Shown: one piece after another, positions 7,434 to 15,790 of the stretch
Layout of the letters: every line of letters starts with the position of its first letter
Position numbering within the stretch: position 1 is the stretch's first letter
Program-made: the position numbers and the translations under genes
The notes under the pieces: model-generated
What the model was told of the DNA's origin: nothing
What the model saw: the letters and a program-made list of their open reading frames with translations, nothing else
Databases searched by the model: none
Source of the DNA: Anaerosporobacter mobilis DSM 15930
GTDB lineage: Bacteria; Bacillota; Clostridia; Lachnospirales; Lachnospiraceae
DNA length: 63,937 bases
Direction of reading: 5' to 3'
NCBI RefSeq assembly: GCF_900142955.1
Contig: NZ_FRCP01000027.1
Location: 1-63,937 of the forward strand

Positions 7434-7475
7434 AACACTTGTTGTGTTTACATACATCACGATTCGTGATACAAT
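7434..7475 (+). promoter_or_regulatory. Repressor promoter with two overlapping operators
   Basis: A good sigma-A promoter reads rightward: TTTACA at 7447-7452, a 17-base spacer and TACAAT at 7470-7475, 41 bp before the repressor ATG. Palindromes AACACTTGTTGTGTT (7434-7448) and ATCACGATTCGTGAT (7456-7470) overlap the -35 box and the spacer, as expected for autoregulation. The promoter call is by eye. Confidence 0.65.
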
Positions 7476-7515
7476 ATACATATAGCAAGAATAAAACAAA
7501 CACGAGGTAAATAAT

Positions 7516-7899
7516 ATGCTTTTTAAAGATGTATTGAAATTATTAAGAGAAGAACAGAAATTGAGTAAAAAGGATCTGGCAGATAAATTAAAGCTATCTC
7601 CTTCAACTATATCAATGCTTGAATTAGGTGAAAGACAGCCTAGCCTTGATGTGTTAAACCAGATAGCAGATTATTTTAATGTAGATACTGATTATTTGTT
7701 AGGGAAACAGTCAGAAAAAAGGAAGATTAGTTTTGATTTTCTTAAAGAAAAATGTGAACTTGAATGCTATTTCGGAATGCTATCAGCTAAAAATGATGAA
7801 CTTGATTTAGAATTTATGCGTGAGTATGTTCGAGCAAGTGATAGCACAAAAAGATTATTATTATATACATTAAAAGCTGCAAACAAAGAGCAAAACTAA
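7516..7899 (+). CDS. XRE-family CI-like repressor
   Basis: This 127-residue protein has an N-terminal Cro/CI HTH (about residues 5-60; Lys-Lys-Asp-Leu-Ala-Asp-Lys-Leu-Lys-Leu-Ser-Pro-Ser-Thr-Ile-Ser) followed by a short helical C-terminal domain, probably for dimerisation. No S24 protease domain is present, so induction is not by RecA-dependent self-cleavage. It starts after GAGGTAAATAAT. It is divergent from the Cro-like gene with operators between them. It is the likely lysogeny repressor, with the Bro-N protein as a candidate antagonist. Confidence 0.85.
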   Translation: MLFKDVLKLLREEQKLSKKDLADKLKLSPSTISMLELGERQPSLDVLNQIADYFNVDTDYLLGKQSEKRKISFDFLKEKCELECYFGMLSAKNDELDLEFMREYVRASDSTKRLLLYTLKAANKEQN

Positions 7900-7912
7900 T
7901 TATTGCTCTTTG
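7884..7912. terminator. Bidirectional terminator inside two convergent gene ends
   Basis: A perfect 10-bp inverted repeat, CAAAGAGCAA and TTGCTCTTTG, spans the overlapping stop codons of the repressor and of a convergent 43-residue gene. A-rich and T-rich flanks follow on both sides. It probably ends both transcripts. Confidence 0.6.
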
Positions 7913-8027
7913 TTAAAAATTTTATAAATGTTATTATCTTATATAAACTTGATATATCATTTATATTTTTAATTAATTCAATAATACTTGCTTTAATACA
8001 ATTCATATCATCATCATTTTTATCCAA
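7896..8027 (-). CDS. Small phage protein with TTG start (43 aa)
   Basis: This frame of 43 residues starts at the TTG at 8027, preceded by AAGGGGGTTTACTA. The protein is acidic at the N-terminus and then amphipathic and hydrophobic (Ile/Leu/Phe-rich). It ends four bases inside the convergent repressor gene. Small genes of this type often accompany prophage repressors, but the function is unknown. Confidence 0.45.
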   Translation of the reverse strand: MDKNDDDMNCIKASIIELIKNINDISSLYKIITFIKFLTKSNN

Positions 8028-8150
8028 TAGTAAACCCCCTTAAAAACAGAACATTTGTTTGCTTTTTAATTATACAACTATTAACTTTATTTAGCAAGAG
8101 TACGTTTAATAAATATTTTATGTCTATAAACAGGCAAGAAAGGATATACA

Positions 8151-9731
8151 ATGATAGCTATTTATGCAAGGCAATCACTTGACAAAAAAGACAGTTTATC
8201 AATTGAATCACAGATAGATAAATGTATAGCGTTATGCCAATATAATGAATGGGATTATGTAGTTTATAGTGATAAAGGGTATTCAGGGAAAAACTTAGAA
8301 CGACCTCAATTCAAAAAAATGTTGAAAGACATAAAAGATGGTAAGATAGAAAAAATCATTTGTTATAGATTAGATAGAATGAGCAGGTCTATGGCCGATT
8401 TCAGTAATCTAATTATTGAGTTAGAATCATATGGTTGTAAGTTTGTGTCGGCTACAGAAAATTTTGATACATCAACTCCATTGGGCAGGGCGATGGTAAA
8501 TATTATAATGACATTTGCGCAATTAGAAAGGGAAACCGTTGTAGAACGTGTAACAGATAATTATTATTATCGTACTGCACTTGGCCATTGGGGAGGTGGA
8601 CCAGCTCCTTATGGGTATAAATTGAAGCGAGTAAATGGTGGTGGAAAAAACTATACTATACTTGAAATTAACCAAGAAGAAGCCGAAGTTATTAGAAAGA
8701 TTTATGACTGGTATCTAGAACCAGACGGTTCTACAACTACTATAATTGAAAAACTAAATCTTTGTGGCTATAAATCAAGGGGAAACAAGACCGGTAAAAG
8801 GGTATGGACTCAGCGTGTTATATCGGATTATTTATGTCGTGCGCTATATACTCAAAACGATATTAAAATATATGGGTATTTCAAATCAAATGGTGCAAAT
8901 TTTGTAAATGATGTGTCTGATTTCGATGGAACTAAGTCGATAAATATTTATGGAAAAACAAGTAAAGGTTTAAGCAAACATAAAAGATGTAGAAAAATCG
9001 AAGAACAATATCTTTGTATTATGGAGCATGAACCTATCATAGATAGTGAAACTTGGATAAAAGTCCAGCATAAACTAGGGAGAATCAAACCAATTCCTTC
9101 TAGATCTGGGACAAGTGGAAAATCTCAATTCAGCGGTTTATTAAAATGCGGTTACTGCGGATATAGCATATCAACAAGTGGTTCAGGTAATGGAACTATG
9201 TATTATGTTTGCAGTTCGAAAAAAAATCGTGGAAAAGATTCCTGTAATGCCAAAACTACAAGATTGGATATGCTTGATAATACAGTAATCAATAAATTGA
9301 TAGACCATATTCATAACAAAGATTTTATTGAATTTGTAGAAAATACAAAGCTAGATAATTCGGTTCCTCTTGAGTATATTCATAAAAAGAAAGATATAGA
9401 AATGAAACTAGTAAAAATAGAAACTGAAATAGAAAATTTAATTACGTCAATTGCTACTGGAAATAACACACTAATTAAATATTTAGAAGAAAGGATAACT
9501 TTACTAGACACAGAAAAGAAAGTATTGAGTAATGAATTAAATGAACTAGAAGGCAATGTAATTGAAGGAAACGAGGATTTGATTAATATCAGAAATGAGC
9601 TTAGAGAGAATAATGATATTGAGTATCAATTAAGGAATGGCGATATTGAAACAAGGAAAAGATTATCAAAACTTTTTATAAGTCAGATAACGATTTACAA
9701 CGATGAAATAGTAGTAGATTACCGTATATAG
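8151..9731 (+). CDS. Large serine recombinase (integrase/excisionase)
   Basis: This 526-residue protein has a resolvase catalytic domain at about residues 1-145, with Tyr-Ala-Arg-Gln-Ser placing the nucleophile at Ser9 and the Arg-Leu-Asp-Arg motif further on. A recombinase domain covers about 165-270, a zinc ribbon (Cys-Gly-Tyr-Cys ... Cys-Ser ... Cys) about 325-365, and a long coiled coil about 400-500. These enzymes integrate DNA at att sites with a 2-bp core and excise it with a directionality factor. It starts after AAAGGATATACA and ends about 30 bp from the host gene junction, so it is the integrase of this element. Confidence 0.92.
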   Translation: MIAIYARQSLDKKDSLSIESQIDKCIALCQYNEWDYVVYSDKGYSGKNLERPQFKKMLKDIKDGKIEKIICYRLDRMSRSMADFSNLIIELESYGCKFVSATENFDTSTPLGRAMVNIIMTFAQLERETVVERVTDNYYYRTALGHWGGGPAPYGYKLKRVNGGGKNYTILEINQEEAEVIRKIYDWYLEPDGSTTTIIEKLNLCGYKSRGNKTGKRVWTQRVISDYLCRALYTQNDIKIYGYFKSNGANFVNDVSDFDGTKSINIYGKTSKGLSKHKRCRKIEEQYLCIMEHEPIIDSETWIKVQHKLGRIKPIPSRSGTSGKSQFSGLLKCGYCGYSISTSGSGNGTMYYVCSSKKNRGKDSCNAKTTRLDMLDNTVINKLIDHIHNKDFIEFVENTKLDNSVPLEYIHKKKDIEMKLVKIETEIENLITSIATGNNTLIKYLEERITLLDTEKKVLSNELNELEGNVIEGNEDLINIRNELRENNDIEYQLRNGDIETRKRLSKLFISQITIYNDEIVVDYRI

Positions 9732-10311
9732 TCATCTTTCTTTTGATGACTAGTGTTTCCACATCCCATTGTACGCAATGATATCCCAATTCATTCACTG
9801 ACTCTACTAAGGTATTATTATAGTCTCCGTAAGGCGGACGGAACAATGTCATATCAATCCCTGTCAACGCCTTAACCTTGTCATGAACCTTCTGAATCTC
9901 TTCTTTACATTCTTCCTTACTTAACTGTGACATCTGCTTGTGATTCTCACTATGATTTCCAAGATCATGCCCTGCTGCCGCAATCGCTTTCACATCGTCA
10001 GGATAAGTCTCTACCCAACCACCCGTCATAAAGAATGTTACATGGACGTTATGCTTTGCTAATATATCAAGAATTGCCTGCGTATCTTCATTCCCCCAGG
10101 CAGCATCAAAAGAAAGAGCTACTTTCTTCTCCGAGCAGTCAACACAATATATAGGTAGTTTACGCTCATCTTGCATCTTCGAAACAGTAACCACCTTTTT
10201 CACAGAGCCTCCGATAATTCCAAGAAGCAATATTATACTCATCACAACAAGACCCGCCTTAATGAACTTACCTATCTTCTCTCTTTCTTCATCAATGTCC
10301 ATATCTAACAC
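9676..10311 (-). CDS. pdaB: PdaB-like sporulation polysaccharide deacetylase, interrupted by the element
   Basis: The N-terminal 185 or so residues are a typical membrane-anchored polysaccharide deacetylase: a membrane helix at about 18-38, then a NodB domain. The domain carries Ser-Phe-Asp-Ala-Ala-Trp-Gly-Asn-Glu-Asp, the metal-site His-Asp-Leu-Gly-Asn-His-Ser and Arg-Pro-Pro-Tyr-Gly-Asp-Tyr. It resembles the PdaB family, needed in Bacillus for spore cortex stability. After Gln-Trp-Asp-Val the frame runs into the recombinase tail and stops at 9676, so the genuine coding part is about 9757-10311. The C-terminal catalytic part is missing here. Precise excision would restore the gene; the family call is by eye. 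Confidence 0.8.
   Translation of the reverse strand: MLDMDIDEEREKIGKFIKAGLVVMSIILLLGIIGGSVKKVVTVSKMQDERKLPIYCVDCSEKKVALSFDAAWGNEDTQAILDILAKHNVHVTFFMTGGWVETYPDDVKAIAAAGHDLGNHSENHKQMSQLSKEECKEEIQKVHDKVKALTGIDMTLFRPPYGDYNNTLVESVNELGYHCVQWDVETLVIKRKMTIYGNLLLFHRCKSLSDL
9729..9752. terminator. Inverted repeat at the recombinase stop, next to the attachment site
   Basis: An 8-bp perfect inverted repeat, TAGTCATC and GATGACTA with an eight-base T-rich loop, begins at the recombinase TAG stop. There is no long T-run after it, so termination is only possible. It may instead be part of the att half-site bound by the recombinase. Confidence 0.35.
9753..9770. other. Predicted attachment-site junction (attR side)
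   Basis: On the minus strand the deacetylase frame reads Gln-Trp-Asp-Val and then departs from the family, where Asp-Ser-Leu is expected next. The crossover is therefore probably within or just after GGGATGTGGA (minus strand, 9757-9766). A GT, TG, GG or GA dinucleotide there could be the core. The partner half-site with the gene 3' end should lie left of position 1. Confidence 0.5.
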
Positions 10312-10517
10312 CTTAAAGATAATTGCTTGTTATTAATATATGGTTGTAGGCAAGTACTATATGCGAACAATCTAGTTCACTTCCACTTTCATGTTGTTAG
10401 CAGATTCTTCATACCTTTCATTACCAAATCGTACATAGTATCTACTGTCCTCATGCAATTAACAACTATACTGTTAAACTATAATTCTTCGCTAATTAAT
10501 CCATAATCCACAACATT

Positions 10518-10545
10518 AAAAAGGGAAGCAAATTGCTTCCTTTTC
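10518..10545 (-). terminator. Intrinsic terminator of the ABC exporter operon
   Basis: On the minus strand a GGAAGCAA/TTGCTTCC hairpin is followed by CTTTTTAA just after the second ABC gene stop. The rest of the 10312-10558 spacer shows nothing else I recognise. Confidence 0.7.
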
Positions 10546-10558
10546 TAATATCTTTTCA

Positions 10559-12361
10559 TTATGCTTCACTATAATTTTCAGCCTGTGCCTTGAATAACTT
10601 ACAATACAAGCTTTCTCCCTTTTTCATGAGATTCTCATGGCTATCAAAATCAGATACACTACCTCCGTCAAGTACAAGGATACGGTCACAGAACACACTA
10701 CTTGACATTCGATGTGAGATATAGATTGCTGTTTTATTACTAACCATATTGTTAAAGTTGTGATAGATATCTGCTTCTGCTAATGGATCTAGCGCACTTG
10801 TTGGTTCATCCATAATTACCATAGATGCATTCTTATATAAGGCACGAGCGATAGCAACTTTCTGACTCTGTCCACCTGATAACTCAATACCATTCACGTC
10901 GTATGCTTTCCCATATAAGGAGTCTAAACCATTTGGTAGCTCCTCAATTTTTTCTTCCAAGCCTACTTCTTTAACGATCTCATTTACCTCGCCTTTATCA
11001 ACCCTTTCTTTATCTTTCGATGTTATATTCTCAAGCAAAGAAAATGCGAATAATTTATAGTCTTGGAATACGGCTGCTATATTCTTGATATAACTATCGT
11101 AATCATAATCGAATATGTCTTTGCCATTAATGAGAATCTTACCTGAGGTAGGATGGTAGAGGCGGCATATTAATTTAATCAATGTTGTTTTCCCTGCGCC
11201 ATTCAATCCTACAATTGAGATTTTTTCTCCTTTATTAATCTGGAAGGATAGGTCCGATAACACTTCTTTCTCACTACCAGGATAACAGAATGTTACATGT
11301 TCAAAACATACACTCTCGATATCCCCCTCAAAAGGAATATCCCCTTCTTGTTTTACCTCCGGAAGGTCCATCAATTCGAGAAATGGATCAAGGTAATCAA
11401 GCATCTGCTTCGTCCCCACAATATTATCTGTTAAAGTACGAAACGTCGCCGTAAATTGTATCGAAGCATTCACATACATCATAAAAGAACCCAGACCTAT
11501 TTGTTTTCCAAACTGCTTCGTTACTACACGAATACCGACATATCCATACGTTAATGCCGCTTGAAGATTTGCTATAATATTTACTGCTCCACGAATTTTT
11601 CCTTGTTTCTTATAGTATTTATTAAATTCTCCCATAAACTCATTCGTATAGTTAACAACCCTTGACAAAAGCATTGGCTCCATACCATATAATCTAGCAT
11701 CTTTTTGAATCTCATCCTCCGAATACCCAAGTCCTAGATAATATCCGTACTTTCTATTTACCGGGATAATTTTCTCAAAAAAACGAACTTGATAACTTGA
11801 GAACGAAGTCAATACTACTACAGTTAATATAATCGTTACCGCACTCACTAGGAATAAGACAGGTCCTAGTGTAAGCATAACCGCTACCATACTAAACAGC
11901 GTAACAAGAGATTTCAACAAATCGGCACTATTATTTATTAGATTATAAACCGCACTTTGATTGGTACAGGCAAATGCTGCTCGTTCTTTCAAATCTAGAT
12001 AATACGGATTCTCAAGATACGAATAATCGACATTCATAATTTTAATTCCTAATGCTTGATTCATCTTCTCATTCATATAACGGTTTTGAATTGCGAGATT
12101 TCTTGTCATCAATTTTCCCAAAAAACTGAATATCAAATTACTTAATACAATTGCACCGCCTATGTACAACAAACTCCCAGTATTTCTACTGGTAACCAAT
12201 TCATCAATTAGATACTTTGGAAGTACAACGTTGGCTACTATCTGCATCGCACCAATTAATGAATTCATGATAAGTAATATAATATACAAGGGAGATATTC
12301 CCCATGCTAATGCAAATACTTTTTTTATCTTCTTTACCTCTTTGTTATTCCCCTGTCTCAT
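10559..12361 (-). CDS. ABC half-exporter (membrane and ATPase fused), second gene
   Basis: This protein of about 600 residues has an N-terminal six-helix exporter membrane domain and a C-terminal ATPase. The ATPase has Walker A Gly-Leu-Asn-Gly-Ala-Gly-Lys-Thr-Thr, signature Leu-Ser-Gly-Gly-Gln and Walker B ending Met-Asp-Glu-Pro-Thr. The ATG at 12361 fits AAAGG better than the upstream GTG at 12373. It lies 78 bp after a similar gene, and the two probably form a heterodimeric exporter. The substrate is unknown; peptides, lipids and drugs are all possible. Both ATPase sites look intact. Confidence 0.85.
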   Translation of the reverse strand: MRQGNNKEVKKIKKVFALAWGISPLYIILLIMNSLIGAMQIVANVVLPKYLIDELVTSRNTGSLLYIGGAIVLSNLIFSFLGKLMTRNLAIQNRYMNEKMNQALGIKIMNVDYSYLENPYYLDLKERAAFACTNQSAVYNLINNSADLLKSLVTLFSMVAVMLTLGPVLFLVSAVTIILTVVVLTSFSSYQVRFFEKIIPVNRKYGYYLGLGYSEDEIQKDARLYGMEPMLLSRVVNYTNEFMGEFNKYYKKQGKIRGAVNIIANLQAALTYGYVGIRVVTKQFGKQIGLGSFMMYVNASIQFTATFRTLTDNIVGTKQMLDYLDPFLELMDLPEVKQEGDIPFEGDIESVCFEHVTFCYPGSEKEVLSDLSFQINKGEKISIVGLNGAGKTTLIKLICRLYHPTSGKILINGKDIFDYDYDSYIKNIAAVFQDYKLFAFSLLENITSKDKERVDKGEVNEIVKEVGLEEKIEELPNGLDSLYGKAYDVNGIELSGGQSQKVAIARALYKNASMVIMDEPTSALDPLAEADIYHNFNNMVSNKTAIYISHRMSSSVFCDRILVLDGGSVSDFDSHENLMKKGESLYCKLFKAQAENYSEA

Positions 12362-12438
12362 ACTAACATACACACACCTTTCCTAAGTCTAGAGACTTGA
12401 TGCATAGCACAAATCTCTGGTTGTAAAAACGTCGTTTT

Positions 12439-14244
12439 TTAACCTAAACTCTCCTCTTTGTAATACTTGCCTTGAACTGAGAACATATGATAATATTCTC
12501 CCCTAAGCTCCATAAGTTCATCATGATTTCCATACTCCGCAAGTCCATTGCCATCAAACAAGGCAATCTTATCACAGAACTTCGTACTAGAAAGACGATG
12601 TGATATATATACCGATGTTTTACCAGCTACTAAATCGTCAAAATCTTTATAGATTTCTGCCTCTGCTAATGCATCTAACGCTGCAGTTGGCTCATCAAGT
12701 ATAACCATATTCGCATCTTTATATAGTGCTCTGGCAATCATTAATTTCTGACTTTCTCCTCCTGAGAATTGTGTCCCGTTCTCGTCGATAATCTTAAGCA
12801 TCATCTGATCGAGTCCCTTATCAAAGCTTTTCACCTTATCTCCAAGTCCAACACGTTCTAAACAATTTAAGATCTGTGCCGTCTGTATATCATCTGAAGC
12901 GCATGAAACATTCTCTCCGATTGTAAATGCGATTGGTTTAACATCCTGAAATACTACTGAAAACATCTTGAAATATTCTTGTTTGTCGAATTCTTTCTGT
13001 GGTATACCATTAATCAAGATTTCTCCTTCTGTCGGTTCGAACAGACCTGTCATCAATTTAACCAAGGTGCTTTTACCTGCTCCATTAATACCTACAATTG
13101 CAAGTTTCTCACCTTTATGTATGGTAAAATTCAAGTTTTTGAAAATATCCTTCTCTGTTCCTGGATAACGAAAAGTCACATTACGAAACTCAACCTCTAG
13201 TGTCTCTGCTAGTGCCTCTCTGTCTCCACCTTTCGTACCTAGATCTGCGTCAATAAAGCGATAGAAGTCTTCTACATATAATCCTTCTTTGTATACGAAA
13301 GCAACATCTTTTGAGAAGGTAATTAATAACGTTGTTAACGTTATTACCGCTGACAGATACATAGAAAAATCAGCAATAGACATGCCCCGAATTACTCCCA
13401 CTATAAGTAAACCATATGTTAAAGCATCACTAACTAACGCTGCCAATAGTGACAATACTCCTAAACGAAGTTGCTTATTCTGTACCAACCGAGTGATCTT
13501 GACATATTGACTAATTTCAAAATTATAATTGTCAATAATACGTTTCTCAAAGCCAAACAGACGTAAATCCTTACCATATGCAAAATCATAAGTAGTTTTG
13601 TAATAATAATCTTTTCTTCTATGGGCTTTCCCTTCTTCTTCTCTCATAGAATATTGATACCCGTTTGCAGTCTTCTCTACTAGAAGCCCTACCACTATAT
13701 TCAATAGAATCCCTAGTAAGATTAATGGATTCTTCCAACCAATTAATAAAGCTAAGATGAGGATTGATACTACTCCCGCCGGCATATCATATAATTTATG
13801 ATAGATACCTTCCACTCCATTATCGTTGGAGCTCGTTGATTCAAACGCCAGATTATATTGATCAAGAAATTGTGCATCTTCTCTATACTTATAATCCATG
13901 GTTAATAGCTTCGTAAATGTTACATTCAAACAATTTAAGCGAAGTCTAGATATCTTATTGTAGTCAGCATCATGGATATATGCTTGTAAGAAGCCAAATG
14001 ATCCTGCTAGTATAAAAAATCCTCCAACAATCATTACTACTTGCTTAATAGAATCTTCTACATTATCTCCATTCGTTTCTAATACTCCAATAAGTAACTT
14101 TGGTAGCACCACCGCGAAGAATGGATAGATACCGGCAATGATCATATATAAAACTACTCGCCCAAATAACTTTTTATTTTCTATCCATGCATTCGCAAGC
14201 ATTCGCTTTAGCGTCTTGCTTAATGGATATTTCTTTGTCTCCAT
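12439..14244 (-). CDS. ABC half-exporter (membrane and ATPase fused), first gene
   Basis: This 601-residue protein is built like its downstream partner: a membrane domain to about residue 320, then an ATPase with Gly-Ile-Asn-Gly-Ala-Gly-Lys-Ser-Thr, Phe-Ser-Gly-Gly-Glu and Leu-Asp-Glu-Pro-Thr. The signature motif is FSGGE rather than LSGGQ, a mild deviation seen in many heterodimeric exporters. It starts after GGGGAGATAGAGT, 105 bp downstream of an ArsR-type regulator, which suggests inducible expression. Confidence 0.85.
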   Translation of the reverse strand: METKKYPLSKTLKRMLANAWIENKKLFGRVVLYMIIAGIYPFFAVVLPKLLIGVLETNGDNVEDSIKQVVMIVGGFFILAGSFGFLQAYIHDADYNKISRLRLNCLNVTFTKLLTMDYKYREDAQFLDQYNLAFESTSSNDNGVEGIYHKLYDMPAGVVSILILALLIGWKNPLILLGILLNIVVGLLVEKTANGYQYSMREEEGKAHRRKDYYYKTTYDFAYGKDLRLFGFEKRIIDNYNFEISQYVKITRLVQNKQLRLGVLSLLAALVSDALTYGLLIVGVIRGMSIADFSMYLSAVITLTTLLITFSKDVAFVYKEGLYVEDFYRFIDADLGTKGGDREALAETLEVEFRNVTFRYPGTEKDIFKNLNFTIHKGEKLAIVGINGAGKSTLVKLMTGLFEPTEGEILINGIPQKEFDKQEYFKMFSVVFQDVKPIAFTIGENVSCASDDIQTAQILNCLERVGLGDKVKSFDKGLDQMMLKIIDENGTQFSGGESQKLMIARALYKDANMVILDEPTAALDALAEAEIYKDFDDLVAGKTSVYISHRLSSTKFCDKIALFDGNGLAEYGNHDELMELRGEYYHMFSVQGKYYKEESLG

Positions 14245-14349
14245 ACTCTATCTCCCCTCTAACTATAATTAGTTAATGCAAAAATTTTTCCATGTAGATA
14301 ACAGATACGTATTTCTTAATTGCCTATCAAATCTTCTTATATTCCTTCC

Positions 14350-15477
14350 TCATTCTCTCATATTTGACATATTAAGAAATGTCTCTGAAAGCTGTTGCAG
14401 ACGTTCTCTATTTGCCTGATAGTACACCACCTTTCTATCTTTTTCTTTCTCTTTCAATAACATGGTAATCAATTCAGCTTCAATAAGTAACGTCAGATGA
14501 TGGGAGGCCGTAGCTGGCGTTACCCCAATTTCTTTGGCCAATTCCTGTAGATACATCTTCTCGTTTTTCAGAAAGAGCTTAAGCATCTTATAACGATTGG
14601 CATCTCCTAATGCTTTACAAATGGTAGTCATCTCAGAATCTGTAATCAGATTCTTTTTAATCTTCTCCATTACTAATTCTTGAATATACATACCAACATG
14701 CACTAATACAAAGTTTCTTATCCCTTCATCCATATCCATAAAAGCAAGACTGTTAAATTGAAAGATATTCAAACTTACTTTATAAATAACTTTCTCATCA
14801 AATTCAAAAGCAACACCATAAGAGCCATTTTGCAAATATTCTATAAACATAGGACTTCTAATTTCCTCAATTCTATGTCTACACTCTTCTTCGATTAAGT
14901 AGAAGTGTTCTTGCAAACAAGGAATCATCTCCTCCATCATCTTATAGAATACTTTGATAAAACTGTCCATATTAAGATATAAATCCATATATTTCAACTT
15001 TATATCATCTGATAATTCTAGACTTTCCATTTTACGAATTACATCAGCTGGATTTTCGAATTCTTTCAGCAAAGCGCAATCATCAAGATCAATATCCTCC
15101 TCAAGTAAGGCAGCCAAAACAATTGCAAGACAACGTTTTTGGTATGACTGGTCTTCAAGAAGCTTCGCATCTAGAGACTCTAAGTTATTATTGTCTAATG
15201 CAGTCATCGCTACTGCCATAAGCAAATCATACTTTTTTTTCTCTTCTGCAATTAGGTATCTCTTCACTTCATCATAGCGAGAAAAGATATCTAGTATTTC
15301 GGGAAGCACCTCTTTTTTATAATTCAAATATAGCTGAAACATCGCTTCCATCTCTGTTTCCGTCTTACCGAATTTTTCTGGATGACTTGTGATTCTGTCA
15401 TAATCATCTGAAACTTCTTTTCTTAATACATTAATGGCTTCTAGTGGCCAACATGGCTTATCTATAATTTGTATCAT
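14350..15477 (-). CDS. ArsR-type regulator with a long N-terminal domain
   Basis: This 375-residue protein has a C-terminal ArsR winged helix (about residues 285-365): Cys-Lys-Ala-Leu-Gly-Asp-Ala-Asn-Arg-Tyr-Lys-Met-Leu and the recognition helix Val-Thr-Pro-Ala-Thr-Ala-Ser-His-His-Leu. The roughly 280-residue N-terminal part is unusual compared with about 100 residues for classical ArsR and probably senses a ligand. The ArsR metal-binding ELCVCDL motif is absent. It heads an operon with two exporter genes and probably controls them. Confidence 0.75.
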   Translation of the reverse strand: MIQIIDKPCWPLEAINVLRKEVSDDYDRITSHPEKFGKTETEMEAMFQLYLNYKKEVLPEILDIFSRYDEVKRYLIAEEKKKYDLLMAVAMTALDNNNLESLDAKLLEDQSYQKRCLAIVLAALLEEDIDLDDCALLKEFENPADVIRKMESLELSDDIKLKYMDLYLNMDSFIKVFYKMMEEMIPCLQEHFYLIEEECRHRIEEIRSPMFIEYLQNGSYGVAFEFDEKVIYKVSLNIFQFNSLAFMDMDEGIRNFVLVHVGMYIQELVMEKIKKNLITDSEMTTICKALGDANRYKMLKLFLKNEKMYLQELAKEIGVTPATASHHLTLLIEAELITMLLKEKEKDRKVVYYQANRERLQQLSETFLNMSNMRE

Positions 15478-15653
15478 ACGTACTTCATCTCCTTCCTACT
15501 TATTATTAGATATCAAGTATTATATTAGTCATCTATCATATATAATCATTTCACATTCATCTAATATATATCATTTAATATTAAATTTGTCAATAATTTT
15601 ATTACATATTTTTCCCATACAAACATTTTCATGTATAAGTAGCACTAACTCTA

Positions 15654-15692
15654 CAAAAAAATCCCCAAACCATATTTTATCTTGGTTTGAGG
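15654..15692 (-). terminator. Terminator of the thiamine operon
   Basis: On the minus strand CCTCAAACCA pairs with TGGTTTGGGG around a ten-base loop and is followed by ATTTTTTT. It lies about 100 bp after thiC. The rest of the 15478-15790 spacer contains the AT-rich promoter region of the ArsR-type gene and nothing else clear. Confidence 0.65.
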
Positions 15693-15790
15693 ACAATATT
15701 TAATCATTAACTTCTCATCTGTCTAGTTAAATTCTTCAAAATGAAGAAACTCTTTATACGTTTATTCTTTGTATTGAAGAAACATTTTTG

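Larger units (their letters stand above)
1..9763. mobile_element. Right part of a prophage-like integrated element carrying a large serine recombinase
   Basis: This is a continuous block of short, closely packed phage-type genes: a replisome organizer, Bro-N antirepressor, MazG-like hydrolase, LexA-like and XRE regulators and an outward-facing large serine recombinase. It ends exactly where a host polysaccharide deacetylase reading frame is broken, after its Gln-Trp-Asp-Val residues at about 9760. No structural or lysis genes are visible, but the left part is outside the window, so a complete prophage, a remnant and a skin-like element are all possible. The right boundary is inferred from where homology to the PdaB family stops and may be off by about 10 bp. 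Confidence 0.8.
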
